Positions 1 through 7,862 of a stretch of 64,000 bases of DNA are shown in pieces. Position 1 is the first letter of the stretch, and every line of letters begins with the position of its first letter. The notes below the pieces were generated by a model. That model was not told the DNA's origin and did not search any database. It saw only the letters and a list, made by a program, of their open reading frames with translations. The stretch is taken from positions 1-64,000 of the forward strand of contig BMZV01000001.1 of the NCBI GenBank assembly GCA_014652975.1. Direction: 5' to 3'. The DNA comes from Kocuria marina. GTDB lineage: Bacteria; Actinomycetota; Actinomycetes; Actinomycetales; Micrococcaceae. The position numbers were made by a program, and so were the translations under genes.

Positions 1-15
1 CAGTTCCTTCGGCAT
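1..15 (-). CDS. Possible 5' end of a leftward gene (partial)
   Basis: On the minus strand an ATG at 15-13 opens a frame reading MPKEL that runs off the window edge. A GGAG sits just upstream of it (complement of about 19-22). Only five codons are visible, so no family can be named. If real, it is divergent from the CBS-domain gene at 97. Confidence 0.3.
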
Positions 16-84
16 AACTCCATCCTCGTTTCCAAGGTCAGGAGCCTCCAACAAACTCAGGGCGCTTCACACAGCACGGTTCAC

Positions 85-90
85 TAGGCT
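85..90 (+). promoter_or_regulatory. -10 box of a leaderless promoter (gene at 97)
   Basis: TAGGCT lies exactly 6 bases (gggcgg) before the GTG at 97. There is no room for a 5' UTR or a ribosome binding site, so a leaderless transcript is inferred. Confidence 0.5.
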
Positions 91-96
91 GGGCGG

Positions 97-1395
97 GTGA
101 GCACAAACCTTTCCAAGATCTTCGTCGCGAGACTCATCGGCCTGGACGTCTTCGACCCGTTGGGCGACCGCCTGGGGCGATTGCGCGACGTCGTGGTGCT
201 GTTGCGCCCGGGTAGCAAACCGTCGGTGCGCACCCGCCCGCTCGTCGTGGGTCTCGTGGTGGAGGTGCTCGGGAAGAAGCGTGTGTTCGTGCCCATGACG
301 CGTGTTACGAGCATCGACGCGGAGCAGATCATCTCCACCGGGCTCGTGAACCTGCGCCGCTTCGAGCAGCGCGGTGCCGAGACGCTGGCCGTGGGTGAGC
401 TCTTCGACCGCACCGTGGTGCTGTTGGACGGTTCCGGGACCGCCACGATCGAGGACGTGGCCATGGAGAAGAGCAACAACCGGGGTGACTGGGTCATTTC
501 GCAGTTGTTCGTGCGCAGGTCGCAGGCCACGGGAGGCTTGATCCGGCGTCGTAATCAGACGCTCGTGGTGGACTGGGAGGACGCGGACGACCCGTCCAAC
601 GCGGGGCCGCAACCGGCCACGCAGTGGATCGCGCAGCACGAGGAGGACCAGGCCGCGGACATCGCGGACGAGCTGCGGGACATGCCGGACAAGCGCAAGC
701 TCGAGATCGCGGCGGAACTGCAGGACGAGCGGCTCGCGGACGTGCTCGAGGAGCTGCCGGAGGACGACCAGGTCTTCATTCTGACCCACCTGGACAACGA
801 GCGCGCCGTCACGCTGCTCGCCGAGATGGACCCCGACGACGCGACCGACCTGCTCAACGAACTGCCGGAAGCGGAGGCCGAGCGGTTCATCACCATGATG
901 GAACCCGAGGACGCGGAGGACGTCCGGCGCCTGCGCGAGTACGAGGAGGGCACGGCCGGTTCGCTCATGACGCCCGTCCCCATCGTGCTGCCCCCGGAGG
1001 CCACCGTGGCGGAAGCGCTCGCGCACATCCGCCAGGAGGAGGTCATCCCGGCCGCGGCATCCGCGGTGCTCGTGTGCCGCCCGCCGCTCGAGACCCCCAC
1101 GGGTAAGTACCTGGGTCTCGTGCACACGCAGCGACTGCTGCGTTACCCGCCGCCCGAGGCGATTGGTAACCTAATCGATCGGTCCATCGAGCCCGTCTCG
1201 GACCAGGCGTCCTTAGCCGACGTCGCTCGCGAACTGGCCACGTACGACCTCACGATCCTGCCGGTCGTCAACGACCAGGACCGGCTCGTGGGTGCGGTCA
1301 CGATCGACGACGTCCTGGACGCCCTGCTGCCCGAGGACTGGCGCACGTACGACGACGGAACCCCGGTCCGGAAGGTGGGTAAGCGGTATGAGTAA
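97..1395 (+). CDS. CBS-domain protein with MgtE-like N-terminal domain, no membrane part
   Basis: A 432-residue cytoplasmic protein. Residues 1-150 look like a PRC-barrel-type region. Residues about 180-290 are very rich in acidic residues and leucines and match the superhelical MgtE N-terminal domain, ending in the typical EEGTAGSLMT segment. Residues about 295-425 form a CBS pair (second repeat ends VGAVTIDDVLDALLPED). The membrane channel domain of MgtE is absent, so this is not itself a transporter; in the family such proteins are thought to sense nucleotides or Mg2+. GTG start chosen because of the -10 box directly in front. Its 3' end overlaps the next gene by 8 bases, so the two and mrp form an operon. 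Confidence 0.85.
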   Translation: MSTNLSKIFVARLIGLDVFDPLGDRLGRLRDVVVLLRPGSKPSVRTRPLVVGLVVEVLGKKRVFVPMTRVTSIDAEQIISTGLVNLRRFEQRGAETLAVGELFDRTVVLLDGSGTATIEDVAMEKSNNRGDWVISQLFVRRSQATGGLIRRRNQTLVVDWEDADDPSNAGPQPATQWIAQHEEDQAADIADELRDMPDKRKLEIAAELQDERLADVLEELPEDDQVFILTHLDNERAVTLLAEMDPDDATDLLNELPEAEAERFITMMEPEDAEDVRRLREYEEGTAGSLMTPVPIVLPPEATVAEALAHIRQEEVIPAAASAVLVCRPPLETPTGKYLGLVHTQRLLRYPPPEAIGNLIDRSIEPVSDQASLADVARELATYDLTILPVVNDQDRLVGAVTIDDVLDALLPEDWRTYDDGTPVRKVGKRYE

Positions 1396-2053
1396 TCCCC
1401 GGCGCAGCGCGTCCTCGCAGTATTCGCCCGCCCCCCTGGACCAACCGCGCGAGAAACGCCCGGGGTACCTGACCCGCTTCCGCCCCAACCCGGACGCCTT
1501 CGGGCGGCTCACGGAGTCCTTCGCCCGCTGGATGGGCACGCCCCAGTTCTTGCTGTGGATGACCGTGTTCGTCACGGTGTGGTTGGCGTGGAACACCCTG
1601 GCGCCCGAGAGCATGCAGTTCGATCCGCGCGCGTTGAACTTCACGCTGCTGACACTGATGCTCTCGTTGCAGGCCTCCTACGCCGCTCCCTTGTTGCTGC
1701 TCGCGCAGAACCGGCAGGACGACCGTGACCGCGTGGTCGCCGAGGAGGACCGTAAACGCGGGCAACAGAACCTCGCGGACACCGAGTACCTCACCCGGGA
1801 GATCGCGTCCCTGCGCATCGCGTTGCGCGAGGTCGCGACCCGCGACTACGTCCGCTCCGAGTTGCGCGGGCTGCTCGAGGAGATCCTCGAGGACCAGGAC
1901 CGCCGCGCCGCCGGTCAGGCCGCCGCGCAGTCCCAGGCCACCAAGTCCAAGACCAAGAAGTCCGAGGGCAAGAAGTCCGACGGCTCCACCAGGGCCCCGC
2001 GTGCGAAGAAGATCGAGCTCGAGGACCCCGAGCAGGAAGGACCGCATCAGTGA
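1388..2053 (+). CDS. DUF1003 family membrane protein
   Basis: A 221-residue inner-membrane protein of the DUF1003 family. The N-terminal 45 residues are cytoplasmic and basic; two membrane helices follow (around LLWMTVFVTVWLAW and LLTLMLSLQASYAAPLLLLA), then the family's NRQDDRDR motif, a predicted helical stretch and a Lys/Ser-rich tail (KSKTKKSEGKKS). The function of the family is not known. The ATG at 1388 lies inside the last codons of the upstream gene and its stop overlaps the start of mrp, so co-translation with both is likely. The pairing with the CBS/MgtE-N gene is common in actinobacteria. Confidence 0.88.
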   Translation: MSNPRRSASSQYSPAPLDQPREKRPGYLTRFRPNPDAFGRLTESFARWMGTPQFLLWMTVFVTVWLAWNTLAPESMQFDPRALNFTLLTLMLSLQASYAAPLLLLAQNRQDDRDRVVAEEDRKRGQQNLADTEYLTREIASLRIALREVATRDYVRSELRGLLEEILEDQDRRAAGQAAAQSQATKSKTKKSEGKKSDGSTRAPRAKKIELEDPEQEGPHQ

Positions 2054-3237
2054 ACGGGAGCACCATCGACCCCCGACTGCGCGCAGCCCTGGACGGCGTG
2101 ATCGACCCCGAGCTGCGCCGCCCGGTGACCGAGCTCGGGATGATCCCCGAGGCCGTCCTCGAAGGCGGGACGGCACGCGTGACCGTGCTGCTCACGGTCT
2201 CCGGGTGCCCCATGCGCACCACGATCGAAGCGGATCTCCGTGCCGCCCTGAACGAGCTCCCAGACGTCCGCGACGTCGCCGTGGACGTGGGTGTGATGAC
2301 CCCGGCGCAGCGCCAGGAACTGCAGGAGAAGCTCGGGCACCACCGCACCAACCCGTTCGCGGACCCGCATTCACTCACCCGCGTGCACGCGATCACGAGC
2401 GGCAAGGGCGGGGTGGGAAAGTCCAGCGTGACGGTGAACATCGCCGCCGCGCTGGCCGCGATGGGACGCACCGTGGGCATCGTGGACGCGGACATCCACG
2501 GCTTCTCAGTACCCGGTCTTCTGGGGATCGCGCAACCACCCACGCGCGTGGGGGACATGATCCTGCCGCCCGTCGTGGAGGTCCCGGAGGGTGCGGACCG
2601 CCGGCCCGAGGACAGCGCGGCTGGGGCCGGTCACCGCTCGCGCGGGGTGCTCAAGGTGATCTCGATCGGGATGTTCGTGGATCCCGCCCAGCCCGTGGCG
2701 TGGCGCGGCCCCATGCTGCACCGCGCGGTGGAGCAGTTCCTCACGGACGTGCACTTCGGGGACCTGGACCACCTGCTCCTGGACCTGCCCCCGGGCACGG
2801 GGGACATCGCGATCTCGGTGGGTCAGCTGCTGCCCCGCTCGGGCGTGGTCGTGGTCTCCACGCCCCAGCACGCCGCCGTGAGCGTGGCCCAGCGTTCGGG
2901 GACGCTCGCCGAGCAGACCGAGCAGAAGGTCACGGGCGTCGTCGAGAACATGTCTGCGATGGTCATGCCGGACGGCACGCGCATGGAAGTCTTCGGAGCG
3001 GGCGGTGGCGAGACGATCGCGAGCTCGCTGTCCGAGCGCCTGGGCTACCCCGTCCCCCTGCTCGGCAGCGTCCCCCTGGACGTCACCGTGCGGGAGGCCT
3101 CGGACCGCGGCGTGCCCGCGGTATGGGATCGGCCGAACTCCCCCGCCGCCGAGCAGCTGTGGGCCGTCGCGCGCGCCCTGGATCAGCAGGGCCGCGGGCT
3201 GGCCGGTAAGAATCTGGGCATCACGCCGCGCGGTTGA
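2050..3237 (+). CDS. mrp: Mrp/ApbC family iron-sulfur cluster carrier ATPase
   Basis: 395 residues. Residues 1-90 are a MIP18/DUF59 domain with the SGCPMRTTIE motif; residues about 110-370 are a P-loop NTPase with a deviant Walker A GKGGVGKSS at 118-126 and the LDLPPGTGD motif. The family binds and transfers Fe-S clusters to apoproteins. The CxxC pair that many Mrp proteins carry after the GVVENMS motif is missing: this copy reads GVVENMSAMVMPDG, so cluster binding would have to use other residues, such as the Cys of the DUF59 domain. GTG start overlaps the previous stop (GTGA). The downstream 180 bases to tatB hold no gene. Confidence 0.93.
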   Translation: MNGSTIDPRLRAALDGVIDPELRRPVTELGMIPEAVLEGGTARVTVLLTVSGCPMRTTIEADLRAALNELPDVRDVAVDVGVMTPAQRQELQEKLGHHRTNPFADPHSLTRVHAITSGKGGVGKSSVTVNIAAALAAMGRTVGIVDADIHGFSVPGLLGIAQPPTRVGDMILPPVVEVPEGADRRPEDSAAGAGHRSRGVLKVISIGMFVDPAQPVAWRGPMLHRAVEQFLTDVHFGDLDHLLLDLPPGTGDIAISVGQLLPRSGVVVVSTPQHAAVSVAQRSGTLAEQTEQKVTGVVENMSAMVMPDGTRMEVFGAGGGETIASSLSERLGYPVPLLGSVPLDVTVREASDRGVPAVWDRPNSPAAEQLWAVARALDQQGRGLAGKNLGITPRG

Positions 3238-3416
3238 GCGATCTCCCTCGGGACGCCGCCGCCGCACGGCCCGGTTCCCGCTCGCCCGGCACCTACCCGT
3301 CTGTTCACGCGGCGTCGACCTCCGCGCGGCGTCGGTCTGATGACGGGACGGTTGTCAGCTCACGCGGCGCGCGGCCGATAGCGCGGCGGCCGGTTGCTCA
3401 CGCCGCGCTCGACGGC

Positions 3417-3776
3417 TCACGTGGCCTCGGTGTCGAACGGGGCGCGTTCGCCTCGTGCGAGCCGTCGCACCGTGGGTGCGGCCACGGTGGAGGCCTCGTA
3501 CTGGTGGCGGTTCTGTTCCTCGTCGTCCTCGAGCAGCGCTTCACGCACGATCACGCGCGGGTCGTACTGCCGGGGGTCGAGCTTGCGCCAGTCGAGGTCC
3601 GAGAATTCCGGGCCGAGAGTCGCCTTGAGATCGTCCGTGGCACCCGTGGCGTAGCGCCGGATGGACTTGACCATGTCCTTGAACTTCTCGGCGTACTCGG
3701 GCAACCGCTCGGGCCCGATGATCACCAGGGCCACGATGAGAATGATGATGGCTTCCCCGCCTGAAATCCCGAACAC
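3417..3776 (-). CDS. tatB: Sec-independent protein translocase subunit TatB
   Basis: 119 residues. One N-terminal membrane helix (residues about 5-22, GGEAIIILIVALVIIG) is followed directly by the hallmark PERLPEY hinge and an amphipathic helix, then a charged tail. With TatC it forms the receptor for folded twin-arginine proteins in the cytoplasmic membrane. GTG start at 3776 is fixed by a TAGGCT box 6 bases upstream. It is convergent with mrp, the same relationship as tatB and mrp in the mycobacterial sigE-tatB-mrp region. Confidence 0.93.
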   Translation of the reverse strand: MFGISGGEAIIILIVALVIIGPERLPEYAEKFKDMVKSIRRYATGATDDLKATLGPEFSDLDWRKLDPRQYDPRVIVREALLEDDEEQNRHQYEASTVAAPTVRRLARGERAPFDTEAT

Positions 3777-3782
3777 CCGCTG

Positions 3783-3788
3783 AGCCTA
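3783..3788 (-). promoter_or_regulatory. -10 box of a leaderless promoter (tatB)
   Basis: On the minus strand TAGGCT is followed by cagcgg and then the GTG start of tatB: a 6-base gap with no Shine-Dalgarno sequence. Confidence 0.5.
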
Positions 3789-3822
3789 TCAACGTCGTGG
3801 AACGCCCCGGTGGGGGCGGTCC

Positions 3823-4515
3823 TTAACCGAAAATTTCCTTGAGTCCGTCCGCGACCGTGGCCCCGAAACTCTCGTCCTTCTGCGAGGGCAGGCTGACCCG
3901 TCCCCGGTCCTCCGCCACGACTGCGCTCACGGTCTGGGCCAGGGTGGCCGGTGCGGTGTCCGATGTGAGGGTGTACACGGCGTCCGGGCGCACCATCACC
4001 GCGCGCCACGGTTGGGAGCGGTCCACCCACAACCGCGCGCCGTCGAGCACCGACCGGTGCATGCCCTCGGCGCCCACGGGGAGCCCGGTGATGCCGTCCA
4101 TGGGGTTGTCGGGATTGATGTCACCGCGCTGCTCCACGATGGTCACCGAGCCGTGATCGTTGTGCAGGGCCACCGCCACGACGGGCTGGCCCCCCACCTG
4201 CGACTGTTGGATGTCCGCGACCGAGTACCCCTTCGCGGCCAGACCCGGAACGGCCCACCCCCGGGCGCGCAGGCTCTGGATGTCGGCCTCCGAGGTGGTG
4301 TCTACCATTCCCCGGGGACCGGGTGACCACGTGGCCTCCGACCGAGCGTCCGCGCTCTGGCGCTGCTGCACCTGCTTGCCCACGCTCCACACGGCGGTGG
4401 TCAGCAGGGCGACGCACACGCAGGCCGCGAAGGCGGTCATGAGACCCACGGCCCGCCGACTCGGCCGACGCCAGGGCCGGCGCACCCTGCTGCGACCCGC
4501 GACCCGTGTGGACAC
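3823..4515 (-). CDS. Membrane-anchored protein, RseB/anti-sigma-accessory-like
   Basis: 230 residues: a basic cytoplasmic head (RRPWRRPSRR), one membrane helix at about residues 24-45, then an extracytoplasmic domain of about 180 residues containing LRARGWAVPGL and VTIVEQRGD stretches that resemble the C-terminal domain of RseB-type regulators. The GTG at 4515 is chosen because GGGAGGGGG precedes it; an in-frame opening continues upstream but has no other good start. It lies between tatB and an O-methyltransferase, the slot that sigE, rseA and htrA occupy in mycobacteria, so a role in envelope-stress sensing is an inference from position plus weak similarity. Confidence 0.55.
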   Translation of the reverse strand: MSTRVAGRSRVRRPWRRPSRRAVGLMTAFAACVCVALLTTAVWSVGKQVQQRQSADARSEATWSPGPRGMVDTTSEADIQSLRARGWAVPGLAAKGYSVADIQQSQVGGQPVVAVALHNDHGSVTIVEQRGDINPDNPMDGITGLPVGAEGMHRSVLDGARLWVDRSQPWRAVMVRPDAVYTLTSDTAPATLAQTVSAVVAEDRGRVSLPSQKDESFGATVADGLKEIFG

Positions 4516-4756
4516 CCCGTCCCCCTCCCTGTTCGTCCCCTGCTGCGACCGCCCTGCGGCGGCCGCGTTCGACGCCCCAATTGTGCGGCAGGATTCTGAC
4601 AGCGATCTGGACACCGACCGGGCGTTCCCGGCGGTGCCCTCAGACCGCGATAAGCTGAAGCACCGTGAGCCCGGACATGACGCCGGGCCCGCCACGTCGA
4701 AGCGCTGGGTCCGCGGGGATCCGGGCACACACAGCAGTGAAGGGCACGCCGCGTCC

Positions 4757-5389
4757 ATGAGCACGGATAAAACCACGAGCTGGGCCTATTGCGAGGCCTA
4801 CGCCACGGAGGACGAAACCGCTTTCCGTGCGCGCGAGCGCTCCCTGGCCCTGCGCTTGGACCCCGTGACCCCGGCCACCGCGGCGCTGCTGACCGTCCTG
4901 GCGTCGTCGTCCCGCCCCGCGACCGTGGTGGAAGTGGGCACCGGTGCGGGCGTCTCGGGGCTCGCGCTGCTGCGCGGGATGCCGTCCGAGTCCGTCCTCA
5001 CGACCATCGACACCGACATCCGGGCCCTGCGCGCCGCGCGGGACACGTTCCGCGAGGCCGGTTTCGAAACCAAACGCACCCGCACGATCTCCGGTGCGGC
5101 CTCCCTGGTGCTGCCGCGGCTCACCGAGAACGCGTACGACATGGTGTTCATCGACGCGGACGTGGTCAACACCGCCGAGTACGTCATCGAGGGTGCCCGG
5201 TTGCTGCGTCACGGCGGGATGCTCGTGGTCAACGACGCCCTGCACCAGGACCTAGTCCCCCAGCCCGCGCAGCGCCAGGAGGAGACCGTGATCATGCGCG
5301 ACGTCGTGCGCACCCTGCGGGACGAACCGCGGTTGTCCACGGCCGTCGTGCCCACGGGAACGGGTGTACTGCTGGCCGTCCGGCTGTGA
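4757..5389 (+). CDS. SAM-dependent O-methyltransferase (class I, family 3)
   Basis: 210 residues with a Rossmann fold: SAM motif I VVEVGTGAGVSGLALL near residue 58, motif II acidic loop TIDTD, and MVFIDAD with metal-site aspartates, as in the catechol/caffeoyl-CoA O-methyltransferase group. The substrate cannot be told. The mycobacterial orthologue (Rv1220c type) sits beside sigE, which fits the neighbourhood here. ATG at 4757 preceded by GAAGGG at a rather long distance. The stop overlaps the first fluoride-channel gene (GTGA). Confidence 0.85.
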   Translation: MSTDKTTSWAYCEAYATEDETAFRARERSLALRLDPVTPATAALLTVLASSSRPATVVEVGTGAGVSGLALLRGMPSESVLTTIDTDIRALRAARDTFREAGFETKRTRTISGAASLVLPRLTENAYDMVFIDADVVNTAEYVIEGARLLRHGGMLVVNDALHQDLVPQPAQRQEETVIMRDVVRTLRDEPRLSTAVVPTGTGVLLAVRL

Positions 5390-5820
5390 GCGGCTCCCTG
5401 TTCAAGGACGCCGGACTCGTGGCCCTCGGCGGCGCCGCGGGGAGTCTGGCCCGCTGGTGGGTGTCCCTCGTGCTTCCGGCAGGATCCGGGTGGTCGTGGG
5501 CCACGTTCGCGGTCAATGCCTCCGGCGCCTTCCTGCTCGGGCTGCTGCTCGAAGCGCTCACCCGCCCCGGCCGGGAGCGCCGTGGTGCCCACACCGCGCG
5601 CATGCTGCTCGGCACCGGGCTTCTCGGCGGGTTCACCACCTACTCGACCTTCGCACTGGAGCTGTGGGAGCGCGTGCGCTCCGGGGCGAGCGCGGCCGCG
5701 TTCGGTGACGCGGTGCTGATGCTCGTCGCGGGGCTGGCCGCCGCGGCCGCGGGTCTCGCGGTGGGCGCCTGGCTCCGGGGACGACGCCGCGGCACGCCCA
5801 CCGCGGGAGCGGCGCGGTGA
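5386..5820 (+). CDS. crcB: Fluoride channel FluC/CrcB, first subunit
   Basis: 144 residues, four predicted membrane helices, with the family's NASGAFLLG pore segment and GGFTTYSTF break in helix 3. FluC proteins are dual-topology dimers that let fluoride leave the cell. The first Phe of the usual TTFSTF pair is Tyr here while the second Phe is kept. GTG start overlaps the upstream methyltransferase stop and its own stop overlaps the second channel gene, so the pair is translated together. No fluoride riboswitch fits in front because there is no intergenic space. Confidence 0.92.
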   Translation: MSGSLFKDAGLVALGGAAGSLARWWVSLVLPAGSGWSWATFAVNASGAFLLGLLLEALTRPGRERRGAHTARMLLGTGLLGGFTTYSTFALELWERVRSGASAAAFGDAVLMLVAGLAAAAAGLAVGAWLRGRRRGTPTAGAAR

Positions 5821-6188
5821 TCGCGGTACCCGCCGTGGCCCTGGGCGGCGCCGTGGGAGCGGTCCTGCGTTTCCTCCTGGACCGCGGGATCACCGCCCGG
5901 TGGGCTCCCACCTTCCCCGCGGCCACACTGCTGATCAACGTGACGGGGTCGTTCGTGCTCGGTGTGGTCACCGGACTGAGCGCGGTTCTGGGACCCGTGT
6001 GGACGCTCGCCCTGGGCACCGGGCTGTGCGGTGGCTACACGACGTTCTCCACGGCCATGGTGGACGCCGTACGGCTCGCGCGAGAACAACGTGCCGGGGC
6101 CGCGGTGGTGTCGGTGCTCGGAACCGTCCTGTGGAGCCTGCTCGCCGTGGCCGCGGGGCTCACCCTCGGGAGCCACTGGGCGTTCTGA
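5817..6188 (+). CDS. crcB: Fluoride channel FluC/CrcB, second subunit
   Basis: 123 residues, four membrane helices, NVTGSFVLG pore segment and GGYTTFSTA in helix 3. The second Phe of the TTFSTF motif is replaced by Ala, complementary to the change in the partner at 5386. Tandem, non-identical crcB genes of this kind in Gram-positive bacteria form antiparallel heterodimers, and the split of the phenylalanines fits that. GTG start at 5817 overlaps the first gene's stop. A strong hairpin follows. Confidence 0.92.
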   Translation: MIAVPAVALGGAVGAVLRFLLDRGITARWAPTFPAATLLINVTGSFVLGVVTGLSAVLGPVWTLALGTGLCGGYTTFSTAMVDAVRLAREQRAGAAVVSVLGTVLWSLLAVAAGLTLGSHWAF

Positions 6189-6199
6189 GCCCCGAACGC

Positions 6200-6236
6200 C
6201 GCGAGGGCCCCTCACTCGATGTGAGGGGCCCTCGCG
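6200..6236. terminator. Bidirectional hairpin terminator between fluC pair and DUF3117 gene
   Basis: Perfect 16-bp stem (6200-6215 with 6221-6236) around a tcgat loop, between two convergent genes. Confidence 0.8.
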
Positions 6237-6260
6237 ACACGGGCGTGGGGGGTGTCGGTG

Positions 6261-6428
6261 CTACTGCGTCACCGAAGCCAAGCACTCGCGCAATTCCGCG
6301 GCCTCGTCCGACTTGAGTTCCACCACCAGACGCCCTCCGCCTTCCAGGGGGACCCGCATGATCAGACTGCGTCCTTCTTTGGTGACCTCCATGGGTCCGT
6401 CACCCGTCCTCGGCTTCATGGCCGCCAT
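6261..6428 (-). CDS. DUF3117 small protein
   Basis: A 55-residue protein on the minus strand: starts MAAMKPRTGDGPMEVTKEGR, contains the basic/hydrophobic core MRVPLEGGGRLVVELK and ends CLASVTQ. Length and sequence match the highly conserved actinobacterial DUF3117 family, of unknown function. The ATG at 6428 has GAGGAG 7 bases upstream and a TAAGAT -10 box further up (6464-6469). It stands alone between a terminator and a leftward mannosyltransferase gene on the same strand. Confidence 0.92.
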   Translation of the reverse strand: MAAMKPRTGDGPMEVTKEGRSLIMRVPLEGGGRLVVELKSDEAAELRECLASVTQ

Positions 6429-6463
6429 TTATGAGCTCCTCTTCGTGAGTACTTACGCTCGCT

Positions 6464-6469
6464 ATCTTA
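6464..6469 (-). promoter_or_regulatory. -10 box for the DUF3117 gene
   Basis: TAAGAT on the minus strand, about 35 bases before the ATG; unlike many genes in the window this one keeps a leader with a GAGGAG ribosome binding site. Confidence 0.4.
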
Positions 6470-6587
6470 TCGAACGCTCAGCCAGTACCGTGACCCGGCA
6501 CACGACGCGGGAGCGCTCGGAACCATCTGTGCCATAGCGCGCAGCGCGTGTGTGGACAGCGCCTGCGGCAAGGGCCGCCGCGCGGGG

Positions 6588-7862
6588 TCACGGCGGGTAG
6601 TCGCCACCGCCGGGTAGTTGCTTCCAGTGCCACAGCCACCCGACCCACACGATCTGCAGCACTGCCCCGAAGATCACGAGCAGCACCCGATAGGCCCGCG
6701 AGTCGCTCACGTGCACCAGGGCGGCGGCGAGCGGCGCCCACGGCAACAGCAACCGGAACGTGGAGCTCTGCGGGTTGAGCACGAGCAGCAGATAGCACCC
6801 GTAGGCCGCGATCCACACACGGACAAAGAACGGCAGGGCCCGCTTGACCGTGTCCGAACGCAACAGCATCACGACCGCCGCCACGAGCACCACGGGAGCG
6901 ACGAGTCCGGCGATCGGGCCCAGCAGATCGGTGGCCTCGCGGAACCACGGCAACACGGGGATCACGTGCTGGCTCCCGCGCCAGGCGGCCTCCGTCTCGG
7001 TGTAGGCCATGGGCTCCCGCGTGACGACCCACGCGATGGCCGGCCACGCGAGGGCGGCAGCGCACGCGATCAGCGCCACCACGAGCCAGCGGTCCAGGCA
7101 CCGGTACCACGCCCGACGTCGCGCGAGCACGTCCCCCACGCTGCGCCACAACCACCACACCCCCAGCGCCGCGGCCAGGGCCACGCCGGTGGGTCGGGTC
7201 AGTGCCTGCGCCACCACGAACACGGTGACCCACACGGGCCGGTCCCGCACGACGCACAACATGGCGCTCAGCAAGAACAGCATGCTCAGCGCCTCGGCGT
7301 ACGGGGTCTGCAGCACGGGTGCCACGGGGTTGAACGCGAACACCGCCACGGCCCACAGTGCCGGGCGTGAGACGCCCCCGGGAGTGCGGGGCCCGGCCAT
7401 CACGGGTGCTTGGCACACCAGTCGGTAGAACACCAGGGCCGCACCGAAACCGGCCACGAGGGACACCGTGGCGGCCGTGACGGCCCACCCGGTCCCGGTC
7501 AGTGCGTCGATGCCGCGCACGAGCAGCGGGAACACGGGGTAGAACGCCCACGCGTTCTCGGACACCGTGCCCAGCGAGTCCCGGGGCACCTGGAACGGAT
7601 ACCCCTCCCGGAAGATGGTGTGGTACCAGTCGGCGTCCCACGTGTTCACGAAATCCAGGTAACCCAGGGCGCCGTTGCCCCACGGCCCGGGACCCTGTTG
7701 GGCACCCACGACCGTGAACACCGCCCAGCCCCAGACCCGCGACACCCCGTAGACCACGAGCACGGCGAGCCACCACGGAGCCGCCGCCCACAGTCGACGC
7801 ATCCTCCCCGCACGGGAGTCGTGCGCGCTGCGCGCGGGGTCCGCCACCGCCGTGGAACTCAC
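6588..7862 (-). CDS. Polytopic membrane mannosyltransferase-like protein (GT-C fold, PIG-V-like)
   Basis: 424 residues with about ten predicted membrane helices. The first extracellular loop carries FVNTWDADWYHTIF with the acidic D-A-D pair that GT-C glycosyltransferases use to bind a polyprenyl-phosphate sugar, followed by FYPVFPLLVRG, as in PIG-V type mannosyltransferases. Likely transfers a sugar (probably mannose) from a lipid carrier outside the membrane; donor and acceptor are inferred. GTG at 7862 overlaps the stop of the LOG-family gene upstream, so it is co-transcribed with it. Confidence 0.75.
   Translation of the reverse strand: MSSTAVADPARSAHDSRAGRMRRLWAAAPWWLAVLVVYGVSRVWGWAVFTVVGAQQGPGPWGNGALGYLDFVNTWDADWYHTIFREGYPFQVPRDSLGTVSENAWAFYPVFPLLVRGIDALTGTGWAVTAATVSLVAGFGAALVFYRLVCQAPVMAGPRTPGGVSRPALWAVAVFAFNPVAPVLQTPYAEALSMLFLLSAMLCVVRDRPVWVTVFVVAQALTRPTGVALAAALGVWWLWRSVGDVLARRRAWYRCLDRWLVVALIACAAALAWPAIAWVVTREPMAYTETEAAWRGSQHVIPVLPWFREATDLLGPIAGLVAPVVLVAAVVMLLRSDTVKRALPFFVRVWIAAYGCYLLLVLNPQSSTFRLLLPWAPLAAALVHVSDSRAYRVLLVIFGAVLQIVWVGWLWHWKQLPGGGDYPP

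Noticed and set aside
3238-3416. GC-rich inverted segments between mrp and tatB as a regulatory RNA
   Set aside because: Only short, overlapping palindromes expected from base composition; no clear stem or conserved motif.
5300-5390. Fluoride riboswitch before the channel genes
   Set aside because: The first channel gene overlaps the methyltransferase stop, so there is no untranslated region to hold a riboswitch.
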